From REEB48 sp964355085 (GTDB lineage: Bacteria > Patescibacteriota > Minisyncoccia > UBA6257 > 02-FULL-45-10c), in contig CAYHBW010000016.1 in NCBI GenBank assembly GCA_964355085.1, forward strand, positions 1-17,890: a stretch of DNA of 17,890 nt, written 5' to 3'. The number at the start of each line of letters is the position of its first letter. Within the stretch, counting starts at the first letter, position 1. The notes beneath the pieces are model-generated. The model was not told the DNA's origin and searched no databases. It saw only the letters and a program-made list of their open reading frames with translations. Shown here piece after piece: positions 1 to 7,561 of the stretch. The position numbers and the translations under genes were made by a program.

Positions 1-1
1 C

Positions 2-1624
2 GGCGTCGGCGTTTCCGTGGTCAATGCATTATCCGAATGGGTGAGGGTGGAAGTCTGCCGCGAGGGCCATGTCTGGTCGCAGGAATATAAGCGGGGCAAG
101 CCGCAGTATAAAGTTCGGAAAGACGGGAAGTCTGATCGCACCGGGACCAAAGTCACTTTCCTTCCTGATTCGGAAATTTTCGCAAAAATTGAATTCGATA
201 TGAAGCGCGTAGTGGATCATCTTCGCCAGCAGGCGTTTCTGACCAAGGGCGTCAAATTGGAAATCGTGGACTCCCGAAAATTACCCGCCACTTACCAGGG
301 TTTTTATTTCGACGGTGGACTTTTGTCTTTCATAAAATACATCACTCAAGGAGAAAAACTTATCCAGAATGATCCTTTCTATGTCCACAAGGAAGTCGAT
401 GAAATCGAAGTTGAGGTTTCATTTTTATACAATGAAGACATCGAGACCCGCGAATTGAGTTTCGCGAACAACATTTACACTCCGGACGGCGGAATGCACC
501 TTACCGGTTTCCGTTCCGCTCTGACCCGCACGCTCAATGATTATGCGAATGCCGAAGGATACATCAAGGGAAAGGATGATAATCTGACCGGCGATGATGT
601 GCGCGAGGGATTGTCAGCGATTGTGGCTGTCCGCATCCGGGAACCGCAGTTCGAGGGTCAGACAAAGGCAAGATTAGGCAATCCGCCTGCCCGTACGGCA
701 GTTGAAGCCGTAGTCGGCGAAGCCATGAAGGACTGGCTTGAGCGCCATCCGGCTGATGCCCGCAAGGTAATTGAGAAATGCTTACTTGCCGTAAAGGCCA
801 GAAAAGCCGCCAAAGCCGCCAAAGACACTATTTTGAGAAAAGGAGTTCTTGAAGGACTTACGCTCCCGGGAAAGCTCGCAGATTGCAGTTCCAGAAATCC
901 GGAAGAATCCGAATTATTCATCGTCGAGGGAGATTCCGCAGGCGGCAGCGCGAAGCAGGGAAGAGACCGCCGGACTCAAGCCATTCTGCCTCTTAAGGGT
1001 AAGATTTTGAATGTGGAAAAATCCCGCATCGACAAGATGCTCATCAACAAGGAAATCAAGGCGCTTGTAGTCGCGCTTGGAACCGCGATCGCCGAATCTT
1101 TTGACATCACCAATCTCCGCTATCACAAGATCGTCCTCATGACCGATGCCGACGTTGACGGCGCCCATATCCGGACATTGCTTCTGACTCTTTTGTACAG
1201 ATATTTCCAGCCACTCATAACGAACGGACACATATATATCGCCCAGCCGCCTCTTTATAAAATCCAGAAAGGAAAAGATTTCCGATATGTTTACAGCGAT
1301 TCGGAAAAAGAAAAGGCAGTGAAGGAATTTGCAAAACTTTCCGGGAAAAATGTTCCGGCCAAGGATGCCGAGGGGGGAGAATCAACAGGCGAAGAATCGA
1401 CGAAGGGCGTGAATATCCAGCGTTATAAAGGTTTGGGTGAAATGAATCCTTCACAGCTTTGGGAGACCACCATGAATCCGGAAAACCGCGTGCTTTTGCA
1501 GGTGAATATCGAAGATGCGGTCGCGGCTGACAAGATGTTCGATATTCTCATGGGTCAGGAAGTTGAGCCCCGAAGAAACTTCATCCAGGCGAGGGCATTA
1601 TCAGTCAAAAACCTTGATATTTGA
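2..1624 (+). CDS. gyrB: DNA gyrase subunit B, 5'-truncated by the window edge
   Basis: This is the ATPase/toprim subunit of DNA gyrase, which with GyrA introduces negative supercoils using ATP. The frame is open from base 2. The first codons read GVGVSVVNALSEW, the ATP-lid motif near residue 117 of E. coli GyrB, so roughly 115 N-terminal residues lie outside the window; the GTG at 17 is an internal valine, not a start. The toprim domain is intact: EGDSAGGSAKQGRDR near 923-967, PLKGKILNVEKSR, and the metal-binding DADVDG near 1144-1161. The C-terminal QRYKGLGEMNP and the ending VKNLDI favour GyrB over ParE. The large insertion found in some proteobacterial GyrB proteins is absent; a short glycine/glutamate-rich linker (about 1365-1410) sits in that area. 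No frameshift is visible and no clear terminator follows. Confidence 0.97.
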   Translation, partial: GVGVSVVNALSEWVRVEVCREGHVWSQEYKRGKPQYKVRKDGKSDRTGTKVTFLPDSEIFAKIEFDMKRVVDHLRQQAFLTKGVKLEIVDSRKLPATYQGFYFDGGLLSFIKYITQGEKLIQNDPFYVHKEVDEIEVEVSFLYNEDIETRELSFANNIYTPDGGMHLTGFRSALTRTLNDYANAEGYIKGKDDNLTGDDVREGLSAIVAVRIREPQFEGQTKARLGNPPARTAVEAVVGEAMKDWLERHPADARKVIEKCLLAVKARKAAKAAKDTILRKGVLEGLTLPGKLADCSSRNPEESELFIVEGDSAGGSAKQGRDRRTQAILPLKGKILNVEKSRIDKMLINKEIKALVVALGTAIAESFDITNLRYHKIVLMTDADVDGAHIRTLLLTLLYRYFQPLITNGHIYIAQPPLYKIQKGKDFRYVYSDSEKEKAVKEFAKLSGKNVPAKDAEGGESTGEESTKGVNIQRYKGLGEMNPSQLWETTMNPENRVLLQVNIEDAVAADKMFDILMGQEVEPRRNFIQARALSVKNLDI

Positions 1625-1640
1625 TCAAGATCACTCCTGA

Positions 1641-1669
1641 TTGACATTCGGGTTCTGAATTTATATAAT
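1641..1669 (+). promoter_or_regulatory. Consensus sigma70-type promoter of secE-nusG, giving a leaderless or nearly leaderless mRNA
   Basis: A perfect -35 (TTGACA, 1641-1646) and a perfect -10 (TATAAT, 1664-1669) are separated by exactly 17 bp. Only 8 bases lie between the -10 and the ATG of secE at 1678. Transcription should start within a base or two of that ATG, leaving no room for a Shine-Dalgarno site. Confidence 0.85.
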
Positions 1670-1677
1670 ATAAAACA

Positions 1678-1866
1678 ATGTTTACGAAGCTGACATCATT
1701 TTTACAGGAATCCCGCCAGGAACTGGCCAGGGTGAATTGGCCGACCCGCGAGGAGACCATCCGTCTAACTTTGGTGGTCATTTCCATATCTTTACTTGTT
1801 TCTTTTCTGCTCGGCGCTTTTGACGCGCTTTTCGCGGAACTTTTAAAATTAATCGTTCTCGGTTAA
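1678..1866 (+). CDS. secE: Preprotein translocase subunit SecE
   Basis: SecE is the small essential membrane subunit that clamps SecY in the SecYEG protein-conducting channel. The 62-residue protein has the short single-helix architecture of most bacterial SecE. An amphipathic N-terminal part carries the family signature around ELARVNWPTREE (residues 20-31), followed by one hydrophobic segment, about residues 32-58. The position directly before nusG is the conserved bacterial arrangement and supports the assignment. The start is fixed by the promoter, whose -10 box ends 8 bases upstream, so the mRNA is predicted to be leaderless. The stop is separated from the nusG ATG by only three bases, so the two are co-transcribed. 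Confidence 0.95.
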   Translation: MFTKLTSFLQESRQELARVNWPTREETIRLTLVVISISLLVSFLLGAFDALFAELLKLIVLG

Positions 1867-1869
1867 ATT

Positions 1870-2466
1870 ATGGCTGAAGAAGCGTTGAAGGATAAAAACG
1901 AAGGAGGAGGAAAGAAGATGAAAGAGGTTAAGGACAAAGAGCGTCACTGGTTTGCCGTGCACACTTATTCCGGATATGAAGACGCCGTCGCGCGCTATCT
2001 CAAGCAGCGCGTTGATTCCCTGTCCATGAACGACAAAATCTTCAATGTTCTTGTCCCGAAAGAAACTAAGATCAAGATCAAGAACGGCAAGCGCCGCACT
2101 GTCGAGGAAAAGATCTATCCCGGATATGTACTCGTGGACATGTTCCTTACCGAAGATTCCTGGTATGTCGTTCGCAACACTCCGCGAGTGACCGGTTTCG
2201 TCGGTCCTGATTCGACCACTCCTGTCCCGCTTTCCAAGGATGAAATTGATCTGCTGATGGTCCGTATGGGCAAAGAAGAGGGGGCGAAATTCAAGATCGA
2301 TGTTTCTGTGGGTGAAATGGTCAAGGTGATCGACGGTCCTTTCAAGGATTACGACGCAAAGGTTTCTGAAGTTGACAATGAAAGAGCCAAGGTCAAGGTA
2401 TTGATTCCGATCTTCGGACGCGATACAGTAGTTGAGCTGGATTCATTACAGATTCAGAAGGTATAA
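1870..2466 (+). CDS. nusG: Transcription termination/antitermination protein NusG
   Basis: NusG binds the RNA polymerase clamp to suppress pausing and couples transcription to translation and Rho. The NGN domain begins at HWFAVHTYSGYE and continues through the VLVDM strand region and the RNTPRVTGFVG motif. A C-terminal KOW domain covers roughly the last 60 residues (EMVKVIDGPFKDYDAKV). The start is ambiguous. ATG 1870 lies three bases after the secE stop and has no Shine-Dalgarno site; it gives 198 residues with a charged, glycine-rich extension. ATG 1918 is preceded by an exceptionally strong purine-rich site (1901-1910) and gives the compact N-terminus typical of the family, MKEVKDKERHWFAVH. 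The longer form is listed; the shorter or both may be made. Co-transcribed with secE. Confidence 0.96.
   Translation: MAEEALKDKNEGGGKKMKEVKDKERHWFAVHTYSGYEDAVARYLKQRVDSLSMNDKIFNVLVPKETKIKIKNGKRRTVEEKIYPGYVLVDMFLTEDSWYVVRNTPRVTGFVGPDSTTPVPLSKDEIDLLMVRMGKEEGAKFKIDVSVGEMVKVIDGPFKDYDAKVSEVDNERAKVKVLIPIFGRDTVVELDSLQIQKV
1901..1910 (+). promoter_or_regulatory. Shine-Dalgarno-like site inside the 5' end of nusG
   Basis: AAGGAGGAGG lies 7-10 bases upstream of ATG 1918, which is codon 17 of the longer nusG frame. It is among the strongest ribosome-binding-site matches in the window. It may define the true start, or it may be an accident of the Glu/Gly-rich codons. Confidence 0.5.
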
Positions 2467-2517
2467 AACAGCTTATCAGGAGATAGGACTTAGCTTTTTA
2501 GGGAAATGCCTCTTAAC

Positions 2518-2556
2518 CTAATCAGCTAAATAGCTAATTTCTAACAAGCTTAAAAT
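2518..2556 (+). repeat. Loose CTA-phased tandem repeat in the rplK leader
   Basis: In the 93-base nusG-rplK gap, CTA or CTT recurs at 2518, 2526, 2534, 2541 and 2549, a spacing of 8, 8, 7 and 8. The tract ends just before the rplK ATG at 2560. It resembles the exact 7-bp repeats before nusB and rnc. No Shine-Dalgarno site or convincing promoter is visible in the gap. Confidence 0.5.
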
Positions 2557-2559
2557 ATT

Positions 2560-2985
2560 ATGGCAAAACCAATTAAAACAACTCTAAAATTACAGATTGA
2601 AGCAGGCAAGGCAAACCCGGCTCCGCCAATCGGTCCGGCTTTGGGTCAGCACGGCGTGAATATCCAGGATTTCTGCAAGAAATTCAACGATGCCACCAAG
2701 GAAATGATGGGAGATGTGGTTCCGGCGGTAATCACGATTTATGAAGACCGCAGTTTCGATTTCAAGCTCAAGACTCCTCCGGCCTCCGCGCTTTTGAAGA
2801 AAGCGGCGGGAATTGAGAAAGGTTCCGCAGATCCCCTTAAGGTCAAAGTCGGCAAAGTCAGCAAGGCCGACCTCCGTTCGATAGCCGAGAAAAAGATGAT
2901 CGATCTCAATGCTTATGATGTGGATGCGGCAATGAAAATCATCGCCGGCACCGCGAAGAATATGGGTATAGAAATTGTAGGATAA
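2560..2985 (+). CDS. rplK: Large ribosomal subunit protein L11 (uL11)
   Basis: L11 forms the GTPase-associated centre with 23S rRNA helices 43/44 and contacts elongation factors and release factors. At 141 residues it has the standard length. The N-terminal domain shows LQIEAGKANPAPPIGPALGQHGVNI, here noted as residues 11-35 with the proline-rich PPIGPALGQHG core. The C-terminal rRNA-binding domain contains TPPASALLKKAAG and ends NMGIEIVG. It follows nusG as usual in bacteria, after a 93-base gap with a phased repeat, so it is probably part of the secE-nusG transcript. The next gene would normally be rplA (L1), but a strong terminator begins 6 bases after the stop and no rplA follows in this window. 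Confidence 0.98.
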   Translation: MAKPIKTTLKLQIEAGKANPAPPIGPALGQHGVNIQDFCKKFNDATKEMMGDVVPAVITIYEDRSFDFKLKTPPASALLKKAAGIEKGSADPLKVKVGKVSKADLRSIAEKKMIDLNAYDVDAAMKIIAGTAKNMGIEIVG

Positions 2986-2990
2986 AATAA

Positions 2991-3021
2991 AAAAACAACC
3001 GCACGAGGCGGTTGTTTTTTT
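2991..3021 (+). terminator. Intrinsic terminator after rplK
   Basis: A 9-bp stem (AACAACCGC 2994-3002 with GCGGTTGTT 3008-3016) and a 5-base loop are followed by a T run to 3021. An A run precedes the stem. It closes the secE-nusG-rplK unit. Confidence 0.92.
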
Positions 3022-3022
3022 G

Positions 3023-3051
3023 TTGACTGAGTTTTAAATTTAAGTTATTCT
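3023..3051 (+). promoter_or_regulatory. Promoter of the 3089 gene
   Basis: A -35 TTGACT (3023-3028) and a -10 TATTCT (3046-3051) are spaced by 17 bp, directly downstream of the rplK terminator. The predicted leader is about 30 bases. Confidence 0.6.
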
Positions 3052-3088
3052 AATTTCGGAATTAATTGACAGATGAATAAGGGGTCGG

Positions 3089-3583
3089 ATGATGAAAGAC
3101 GAGGACATGCGCAACTGGATCATCTTGGGCAATATTCGCTTAAAGGCGAACGCTTTGCGGGAATTCCTGAAGAAATCGCATTACTGGGTAAGATATGACC
3201 GTAAAACCGCCAAGATGGAACTTACGGCGAATCACGGTAACGGCGGAGTGCAGATTTTTGAAGCTGATAACGTTCCGTTCGAGACTGCAAAAAGATTCGC
3301 TGAAGAACTCGGACTCGAAAAAGAATCCGGAGATGGTTGGTACAAATGGAATCCAATCGTTTTTCTCGGTTTCGATGGTAGTGCCGATGCTATTGAGCTC
3401 ACGCGGGAGATTTTGGAACTCGGACTTCCTCTGACTGAATACAGATGTGAGGGGCACTGGGAGGTTTACGGTGTCGGTGGTCAGGGGAAATACTGTTCGC
3501 CGATGTGGTCAAAAGAAGAAGTTTCTAAAATAATCAAAGAAGCAGCCAAGCGATATGAGGATTCGCTTTCTACGACTCCGTAA
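3089..3583 (+). CDS. Hypothetical protein, 164 residues
   Basis: I do not recognise a family. The protein is soluble, rich in Lys/Glu, Trp and Gly, with no signal peptide or membrane segment. It alternates helical parts (residues 12-30 and about 65-76, and a C-terminal helix WSKEEVSKIIKEAAKRY) with strand-like stretches around WYKWNPIVFLGF and LTEYRCEGHWEVYGV. Two histidines (HWEVYG and ANHGNGG) and two cysteines are spread out and do not make an evident metal site. The start could be either ATG 3089 or the adjacent ATG 3092; AAGGGG lies just upstream. Its own promoter and a clean terminator show that it is an independent single-gene unit. Codon use resembles its neighbours. Confidence 0.8.
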   Translation: MMKDEDMRNWIILGNIRLKANALREFLKKSHYWVRYDRKTAKMELTANHGNGGVQIFEADNVPFETAKRFAEELGLEKESGDGWYKWNPIVFLGFDGSADAIELTREILELGLPLTEYRCEGHWEVYGVGGQGKYCSPMWSKEEVSKIIKEAAKRYEDSLSTTP

Positions 3584-3593
3584 GTTTTTATAT

Positions 3594-3615
3594 ACAGCCG
3601 AAAGGCTGTTTTTGT
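3594..3615 (+). terminator. Intrinsic terminator after the 3089 gene
   Basis: A 6-bp stem ACAGCC/GGCTGT (3594-3599, 3604-3609) is capped by a GAAA tetraloop and followed by TTTTGTTT. Confidence 0.82.
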
Positions 3616-3676
3616 TTGATTGAGAATTATTTCCGTGTTAGTTTAAAGAAAGCTCATTCAGAGCACCGATGGAATC

Positions 3677-4372
3677 ATGAAAACGACGGTAAAACAAAAA
3701 GGCAAGCTGATAATTATCGAGGGAACCGATGGAACAGGAAAAGGAACCCAGTTTCTTAAACTGGTCGGGAGACTTAAAAAATCCGGTAAAAAAGTCGCCA
3801 CTTTCGATTTCCCGCAATACGATAAGCCGTCATCTTTTTTTGTGACGCAATATCTGAATGGTAATTATGGATCAGCCGTGGAAGTCGGTCCGTACAAGGC
3901 ATCTGTTTTCTATGCCCTGGACAGATTCGACATAACGCCTAAGATTTTAAAGGAAATATCCGGCGGCCGGCTGGTGGTTTCAAACAGATATGTGGAATCC
4001 AACATGGGCCATCAGGGAGCGAAGATCAAAAACCGGGCCGAGAGGTTGAAGTTTTTCAATTGGCTTAAAGAAACGGAATACGGGATTCTCGGAATTCCGA
4101 AACCGGATCTCTGCATAATTCTGCATATCCCCGCAGATGTCGCTCAAAAGCTTGTCGATAAAAAAGCGAAGCGGAAATATATCGGCGGCAAAAAACGCGA
4201 TATCCATGAGGCGGACCTCGGCCACCTTAAGCTTGCGGAAAAAACTTATCTTGAAATCGCGCGTCTTTTTCCGAAAACTTATGTCGTGGTGGAATGCATG
4301 GATAAAGGAAGATTGCTCTCGATCGATGAGGTCCATGAGAAAATCTGGAAAATCGTCAAAAATAATATTTGA
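3677..4372 (+). CDS. tmk: Thymidylate kinase (dTMP kinase)
   Basis: This enzyme phosphorylates dTMP to dTDP with ATP, the committed step of dTTP supply. The Walker A P-loop GTDGTGKGT is at residues 16-24, after the strand LIIIE. The DR motif is in YALDRFD (residues 79-85), and the nucleotide-binding SNRYVESNMGHQG follows at 102-114. A lysine/arginine-rich lid (KRKYIGGKKRDIHEAD) precedes the C-terminal helices. The length of 231 residues is slightly above the common 205-215. The Phe-rich substrate region and the GHQGAKI stretch look closer to the divergent thymidylate kinases of archaea, eukaryotes and CPR than to E. coli Tmk; that is an impression, not an alignment. ATG 3677 is preferred because MKTTVKQKGKLIIIEG places the P-loop strand normally; no Shine-Dalgarno site is evident. 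Confidence 0.9.
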   Translation: MKTTVKQKGKLIIIEGTDGTGKGTQFLKLVGRLKKSGKKVATFDFPQYDKPSSFFVTQYLNGNYGSAVEVGPYKASVFYALDRFDITPKILKEISGGRLVVSNRYVESNMGHQGAKIKNRAERLKFFNWLKETEYGILGIPKPDLCIILHIPADVAQKLVDKKAKRKYIGGKKRDIHEADLGHLKLAEKTYLEIARLFPKTYVVVECMDKGRLLSIDEVHEKIWKIVKNNI

Positions 4373-4374
4373 AC

Positions 4375-4396
4375 AAAACCGCATAAGCGGTTTTTT
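4375..4396 (+). terminator. Intrinsic terminator after tmk
   Basis: An 8-bp stem AAAACCGC/GCGGTTTT (4375-4382, 4387-4394) with an ATAA loop runs into six T. It starts two bases after the tmk stop. Confidence 0.9.
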
Positions 4397-4424
4397 GATG
4401 CTATAAATATAGCCGGAATTAATT

Positions 4425-4430
4425 TATAAT
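4425..4430 (+). promoter_or_regulatory. -10 box of the HD-gatB operon, 7 bases before the ATG
   Basis: A perfect TATAAT (4425-4430) ends 7 bases before ATG 4438, so the transcript should begin at or next to the start codon. The base-paired -35 position (4402-4407) is a poor match, and no extended -10 TG is present. Confidence 0.6.
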
Positions 4431-4437
4431 ATATCTA

Positions 4438-5742
4438 ATGGTCAATTTGCCCCAGCAGAAGATAGTCTCCGATCCGATTCTCGGCCTGATAGACATCAGC
4501 AAGGTTTTACCGATGGTGGATGCCCGGCCGTTCCAGTCCTTAGCTTACAAATATCAGCTTGGTCTGGCTTTTTTGCTTTTCCCTTCGGCCACGCACTCCC
4601 GCAAACAGCATTGTCTCGGCGCTTATCAGCGGACCAAAGATCTGATGCGCCGTTGGGTGGAGGCCGGCATGGTTACGAAAGATCAGGCGCAGACTGCCGC
4701 GACTTTCGCGCTTTACCATGACATCGGCCATGGTCCGTTTTCCCATACGGTTGAGCCGCTTTTCGATCTGCTTCCGGGCGCCAATAAGACCAAGCTCCGG
4801 GCCGATGACGCCATGGGTATGGAAATAGTGAAAAGTTTGAGAAGCGAAATTGAAGCAACCGGCGCGGATTTTGAAGCCGTGCTGAAGCTTTTCAAGCACG
4901 AAGATCCGCTTTATCTTGCGGTTCATGACAAGAATCTCGGTATGGAAAAATTCGATTATCTTACGCGCGACGCTTTCTACACCATAAATGAGATGCCGGG
5001 AGTGGATTATTTGTCCCGTTATATTTATTTCGTGGACGGCAAGGTGGCGGTGGACGAGCGCGTCATCGATCAGGCGAAGACCATCCAGGATTTTTATCTG
5101 AAAATGTCCAAGCATGTGTATCTTCGAAAGAAATCAGCAATCCTTCAGCGCTTGGTCCAGAAAATGGCTTATGCCCTGGTGGAGGATGGAATGTCTGTGC
5201 ATGATATCTGGAAGATGACGGATTTCGGACTGATGGGCAGATTTGAGATTTCCGAAAATCCGTTGATCAAGAGTTATTACAGCCGGCTGATGTCCGGACA
5301 GTTTCCTAAGATGGCTATCGAGCTCCGCTATGAGCAATTCGTGCAGTCTGACGACGAAGAGCATCGCGATAAGGCCTTGCTGACCTTCGGACTTCCGGAA
5401 GCGGTTTTAAACAGCATTTTGGAGCAGGAGGACGTTTCCAGCATCCGTCGTCTGGCTGATTTTGAGGACGGAATCGCCAAGCTGGCGGGTATTCCGAAGG
5501 AAAGCGTCGTGGTTGTTCCGCAGATGTCCCATCACCGTTTCGTTCCCGAGGACGTGAAAGTTTACGGTCGGGATGGTAAGATTGTTTTATTGAGCGATTT
5601 TTATCCGAATCATTTCCAGTCCCTCATCGAGTACGGACGTTCACATCAGGTTCTGCGTATCTGCACATTTCCTGAATATCGGGATAAATTGAGTCAGAAT
5701 GCGGAGAAGATCAAGGATTATCTCGTTCGCTCTGTAAAATAA
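4438..5742 (+). CDS. HD-superfamily phosphohydrolase (SAMHD1/dGTPase-like)
   Basis: This is a metal-dependent phosphohydrolase of the HD superfamily, of the group related to SAMHD1 and bacterial dGTP triphosphohydrolases (COG1078-like). The metal ligands are visible: His53 in ATHSRKQHCLG, the His94-Asp95 doublet in LYHDIGHGPFSHTVE, and a likely fourth ligand, Asp173, in KFDYLTRDAF. The remaining 250 residues are mostly helical, with a C-terminal region of unclear role. The true substrate cannot be read from sequence; a dNTP or another nucleotide is plausible, and the thymidylate kinase gene upstream makes a nucleotide-pool role attractive but unproven. It is the first gene of an apparent operon with gatB, whose ATG starts one base after this stop. 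The predicted mRNA is leaderless. Confidence 0.88.
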   Translation: MVNLPQQKIVSDPILGLIDISKVLPMVDARPFQSLAYKYQLGLAFLLFPSATHSRKQHCLGAYQRTKDLMRRWVEAGMVTKDQAQTAATFALYHDIGHGPFSHTVEPLFDLLPGANKTKLRADDAMGMEIVKSLRSEIEATGADFEAVLKLFKHEDPLYLAVHDKNLGMEKFDYLTRDAFYTINEMPGVDYLSRYIYFVDGKVAVDERVIDQAKTIQDFYLKMSKHVYLRKKSAILQRLVQKMAYALVEDGMSVHDIWKMTDFGLMGRFEISENPLIKSYYSRLMSGQFPKMAIELRYEQFVQSDDEEHRDKALLTFGLPEAVLNSILEQEDVSSIRRLADFEDGIAKLAGIPKESVVVVPQMSHHRFVPEDVKVYGRDGKIVLLSDFYPNHFQSLIEYGRSHQVLRICTFPEYRDKLSQNAEKIKDYLVRSVK

Positions 5743-5743
5743 C

Positions 5744-7201
5744 ATGGCTTATAAACCGACAATAGGATTGGAAGTCCATTCGGAGCTGAAGACCGCGACG
5801 AAGATGTTTTGCGGCTGCAAGAATGATCCGATGGAAGCGCATCCGAATACCAATGTCTGCCCTGTCTGTCTCGGCCACCCGGGCGCTTTGCCGGTTCCGA
5901 ATAAAAAAGCCCTGGAATTCATGATTCAGATCGGTCTGGCTGTAGGCGGAAGGATAAGCGATAATTTCAAATTCGACCGCAAGAATTATTTTTATCCTGA
6001 CCTTCCCAAGGGTTATCAGATTTCCCAATTCGATCTTCCGGTTGTTGTCGGCGGTAATATGGATATTTCCGCCAGACTGGGGGAGCCCAGGATCATAAAG
6101 ATAAACAGGGTTCATATTGAAGAAGACGCAGGCAAGCTGATCCATTCTGATGACGGGAGTTCCACTTTGGTTGATTTCAACCGCGGCGGAGTGCCTTTGA
6201 TGGAATTGGTCAGTGAGCCGGATATGCACAGCGCCAAGGAGGCGGTGGCTTTTGCCAAAGAACTTCAGCTTATCCTGCGTTATCTCGGAGCTTCCAATGC
6301 CGATCTTGAACATGGGCAGATGCGCGCGGATGCGAATATTTCAATAAGTAAGGATGATTCGCTCGGCACGAAGGTTGAGGTCAAAAACATCAATTCTTTC
6401 AGCTCCATCGAAGAAGCAATCAATCATGAAATAGCCCGTCAGACGGAAATTCTGGATTCCGGAGAAAAAGTGAAACAGGAGACCAGGGGCTGGGATGATA
6501 TCAGGAAAAAGACCGTCGGTCAGCGTTCCAAAGAAGAAGCGCATGATTACCGTTATTTCCCCGAGCCGGACATTCCTCCGATGGACCAGTCGGCTTTTGA
6601 CATGAAAGCGCTTGAATTGGCCATTCCGGAGCTTCCCGGGCCGAAGCGGAAAAGATTCATTGAGCAGTTCAGGATTACCCAAGATCAGGCCGATTATCTT
6701 GTCGAGGACAGGGATGAAGCGAAGTTTTTCGAAGAAGCGGTTTCCGAGTGGGAGGCGGATATGAACAGACTGGCGGACGAGAAGCAGATCGCGCTGCTTT
6801 TCAATTATCTGAACAGCGATCTCAAGGGTCTGATGAAGGTGAAAGAATTGGATTTTTCCGATCTTAAGATCGATCCGGAGAATTTCGCCGATCTGATGGA
6901 TATGATTTCCAAGAATGAGATTTCCAGCCGTACAGGGAAAGATCTCCTGGTCCGCATGGCCGATCTCGGAATAGATCCGAGGGAGATCGTGAAGCAGGAG
7001 GGGTTAGGCCAGGTTTCCGGCGAGGATGATCTTTTGGAAATCGTACGCAAAGTCCTCCGGGATAATCCGAAGGCGGTTGAGGATTATAAAAAAGGAAAGG
7101 GTAATTCCCTCCAGTTCATGGTCGGCAAAGCCATGGCTGGCCTGAAAGGTCGCGGCAATCCGGGAGTGTTGCAGGAATTATTCAAAAAAGAACTTATATA
7201 A
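5744..7201 (+). CDS. gatB: Aspartyl/glutamyl-tRNA amidotransferase subunit B
   Basis: GatB is the kinase/amidotransferase subunit of GatCAB, which converts misacylated Glu-tRNA(Gln) and Asp-tRNA(Asn) to the amide forms. The N-terminal catalytic cradle begins YKPTIGLEVHSEL. The zinc-binding cysteines are complete: Cys23 and Cys25 in FCGCKND, Cys39 and Cys42 in CPVCLGHPG. The RKNYFYPDLPKGYQISQ motif, the DFNRGGVPLMELV motif and the KVEVKNINSF motif are all present. The helical and tail (YqeY-like) domains occupy the last 190 residues and end with the conserved KGRGNPGVLQEL. The 485-residue length is normal. gatA and gatC are not in this window, so the complex is encoded at dispersed loci. It is coupled to the HD gene by a one-base gap and has no Shine-Dalgarno site. 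Confidence 0.98.
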   Translation: MAYKPTIGLEVHSELKTATKMFCGCKNDPMEAHPNTNVCPVCLGHPGALPVPNKKALEFMIQIGLAVGGRISDNFKFDRKNYFYPDLPKGYQISQFDLPVVVGGNMDISARLGEPRIIKINRVHIEEDAGKLIHSDDGSSTLVDFNRGGVPLMELVSEPDMHSAKEAVAFAKELQLILRYLGASNADLEHGQMRADANISISKDDSLGTKVEVKNINSFSSIEEAINHEIARQTEILDSGEKVKQETRGWDDIRKKTVGQRSKEEAHDYRYFPEPDIPPMDQSAFDMKALELAIPELPGPKRKRFIEQFRITQDQADYLVEDRDEAKFFEEAVSEWEADMNRLADEKQIALLFNYLNSDLKGLMKVKELDFSDLKIDPENFADLMDMISKNEISSRTGKDLLVRMADLGIDPREIVKQEGLGQVSGEDDLLEIVRKVLRDNPKAVEDYKKGKGNSLQFMVGKAMAGLKGRGNPGVLQELFKKELI

Positions 7202-7205
7202 ATAT

Positions 7206-7499
7206 ATGGGATTTGAAAATTTATCAGCCGGTTCAGGGGGTCAGCCAGGCAGGAAGATCAGTCCTGAAGAGGCATCGGCCGCGTTGAGATTCAATGACGA
7301 AAATTACCGCAGGCGCAATCTAGAATCAGACAGAAAAAATGAAGATGAGAAAAGGCGCAAGGAGGAGGCGGATCGGATTGAGACGGAGCGTCAAAGGCGT
7401 GCAGTCGCGTCGGGTGATGAGAAGAAGATAGAACTGACAGGTAAAGACATAAGAGAAGCAGAGGAGATATCCGGCCATAAATTCGAGACGCTCAAATAG
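7206..7499 (+). CDS. Small, highly charged helical protein, 97 residues
   Basis: I recognise no family. The ATG lies four bases after the gatB stop, with no separate promoter, so it is probably translated from the gatB transcript. The first 20 residues are Gly/Ser-rich and likely flexible. Residues about 28-75 are almost entirely Arg, Lys, Glu, Asp and Asn with regular Ala/Ile, as expected for one long helix or coiled coil. The last 25 residues (LTGKDIREAEEISGHKF) could form a short helical end. There is no cysteine, signal peptide or membrane segment. Its link to gatB may be only transcriptional. A 7-bp hairpin overlaps its stop codon. Confidence 0.7.
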   Translation: MGFENLSAGSGGQPGRKISPEEASAALRFNDENYRRRNLESDRKNEDEKRRKEEADRIETERQRRAVASGDEKKIELTGKDIREAEEISGHKFETLK

Positions 7500-7504
7500 C
7501 GTCT
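7486..7504 (+). other. Hairpin spanning the stop codon of the small charged protein
   Basis: AGACGCT (7486-7492) pairs with AGCGTCT (7498-7504) around a CAAAT loop, and the TAG stop straddles loop and stem. No T run follows, so it is not a standard intrinsic terminator. It may stabilise the 3' end of the operon mRNA. Confidence 0.45.
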
Positions 7505-7561
7505 TGATGCCACGGGAAAAACAGGATAATCTTAAATCAGCTGTTTTTTAATGGATTGTCC

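Noticed and set aside
17..17. GTG as the start of gyrB
   Set aside because: The frame is open upstream to base 2 and the codons before it encode conserved GyrB residues, so the gene is truncated by the window edge.
3066..3071. Second TTGACA upstream of the 3089 gene
   Set aside because: Its -10 would fall inside the start codons; the TTGACT/TATTCT pair further upstream fits better.
4540..5115. 191-codon minus-strand frame opposite the HD gene
   Set aside because: Antisense of conserved metal-binding motifs; no promoter, ribosome site or terminator.
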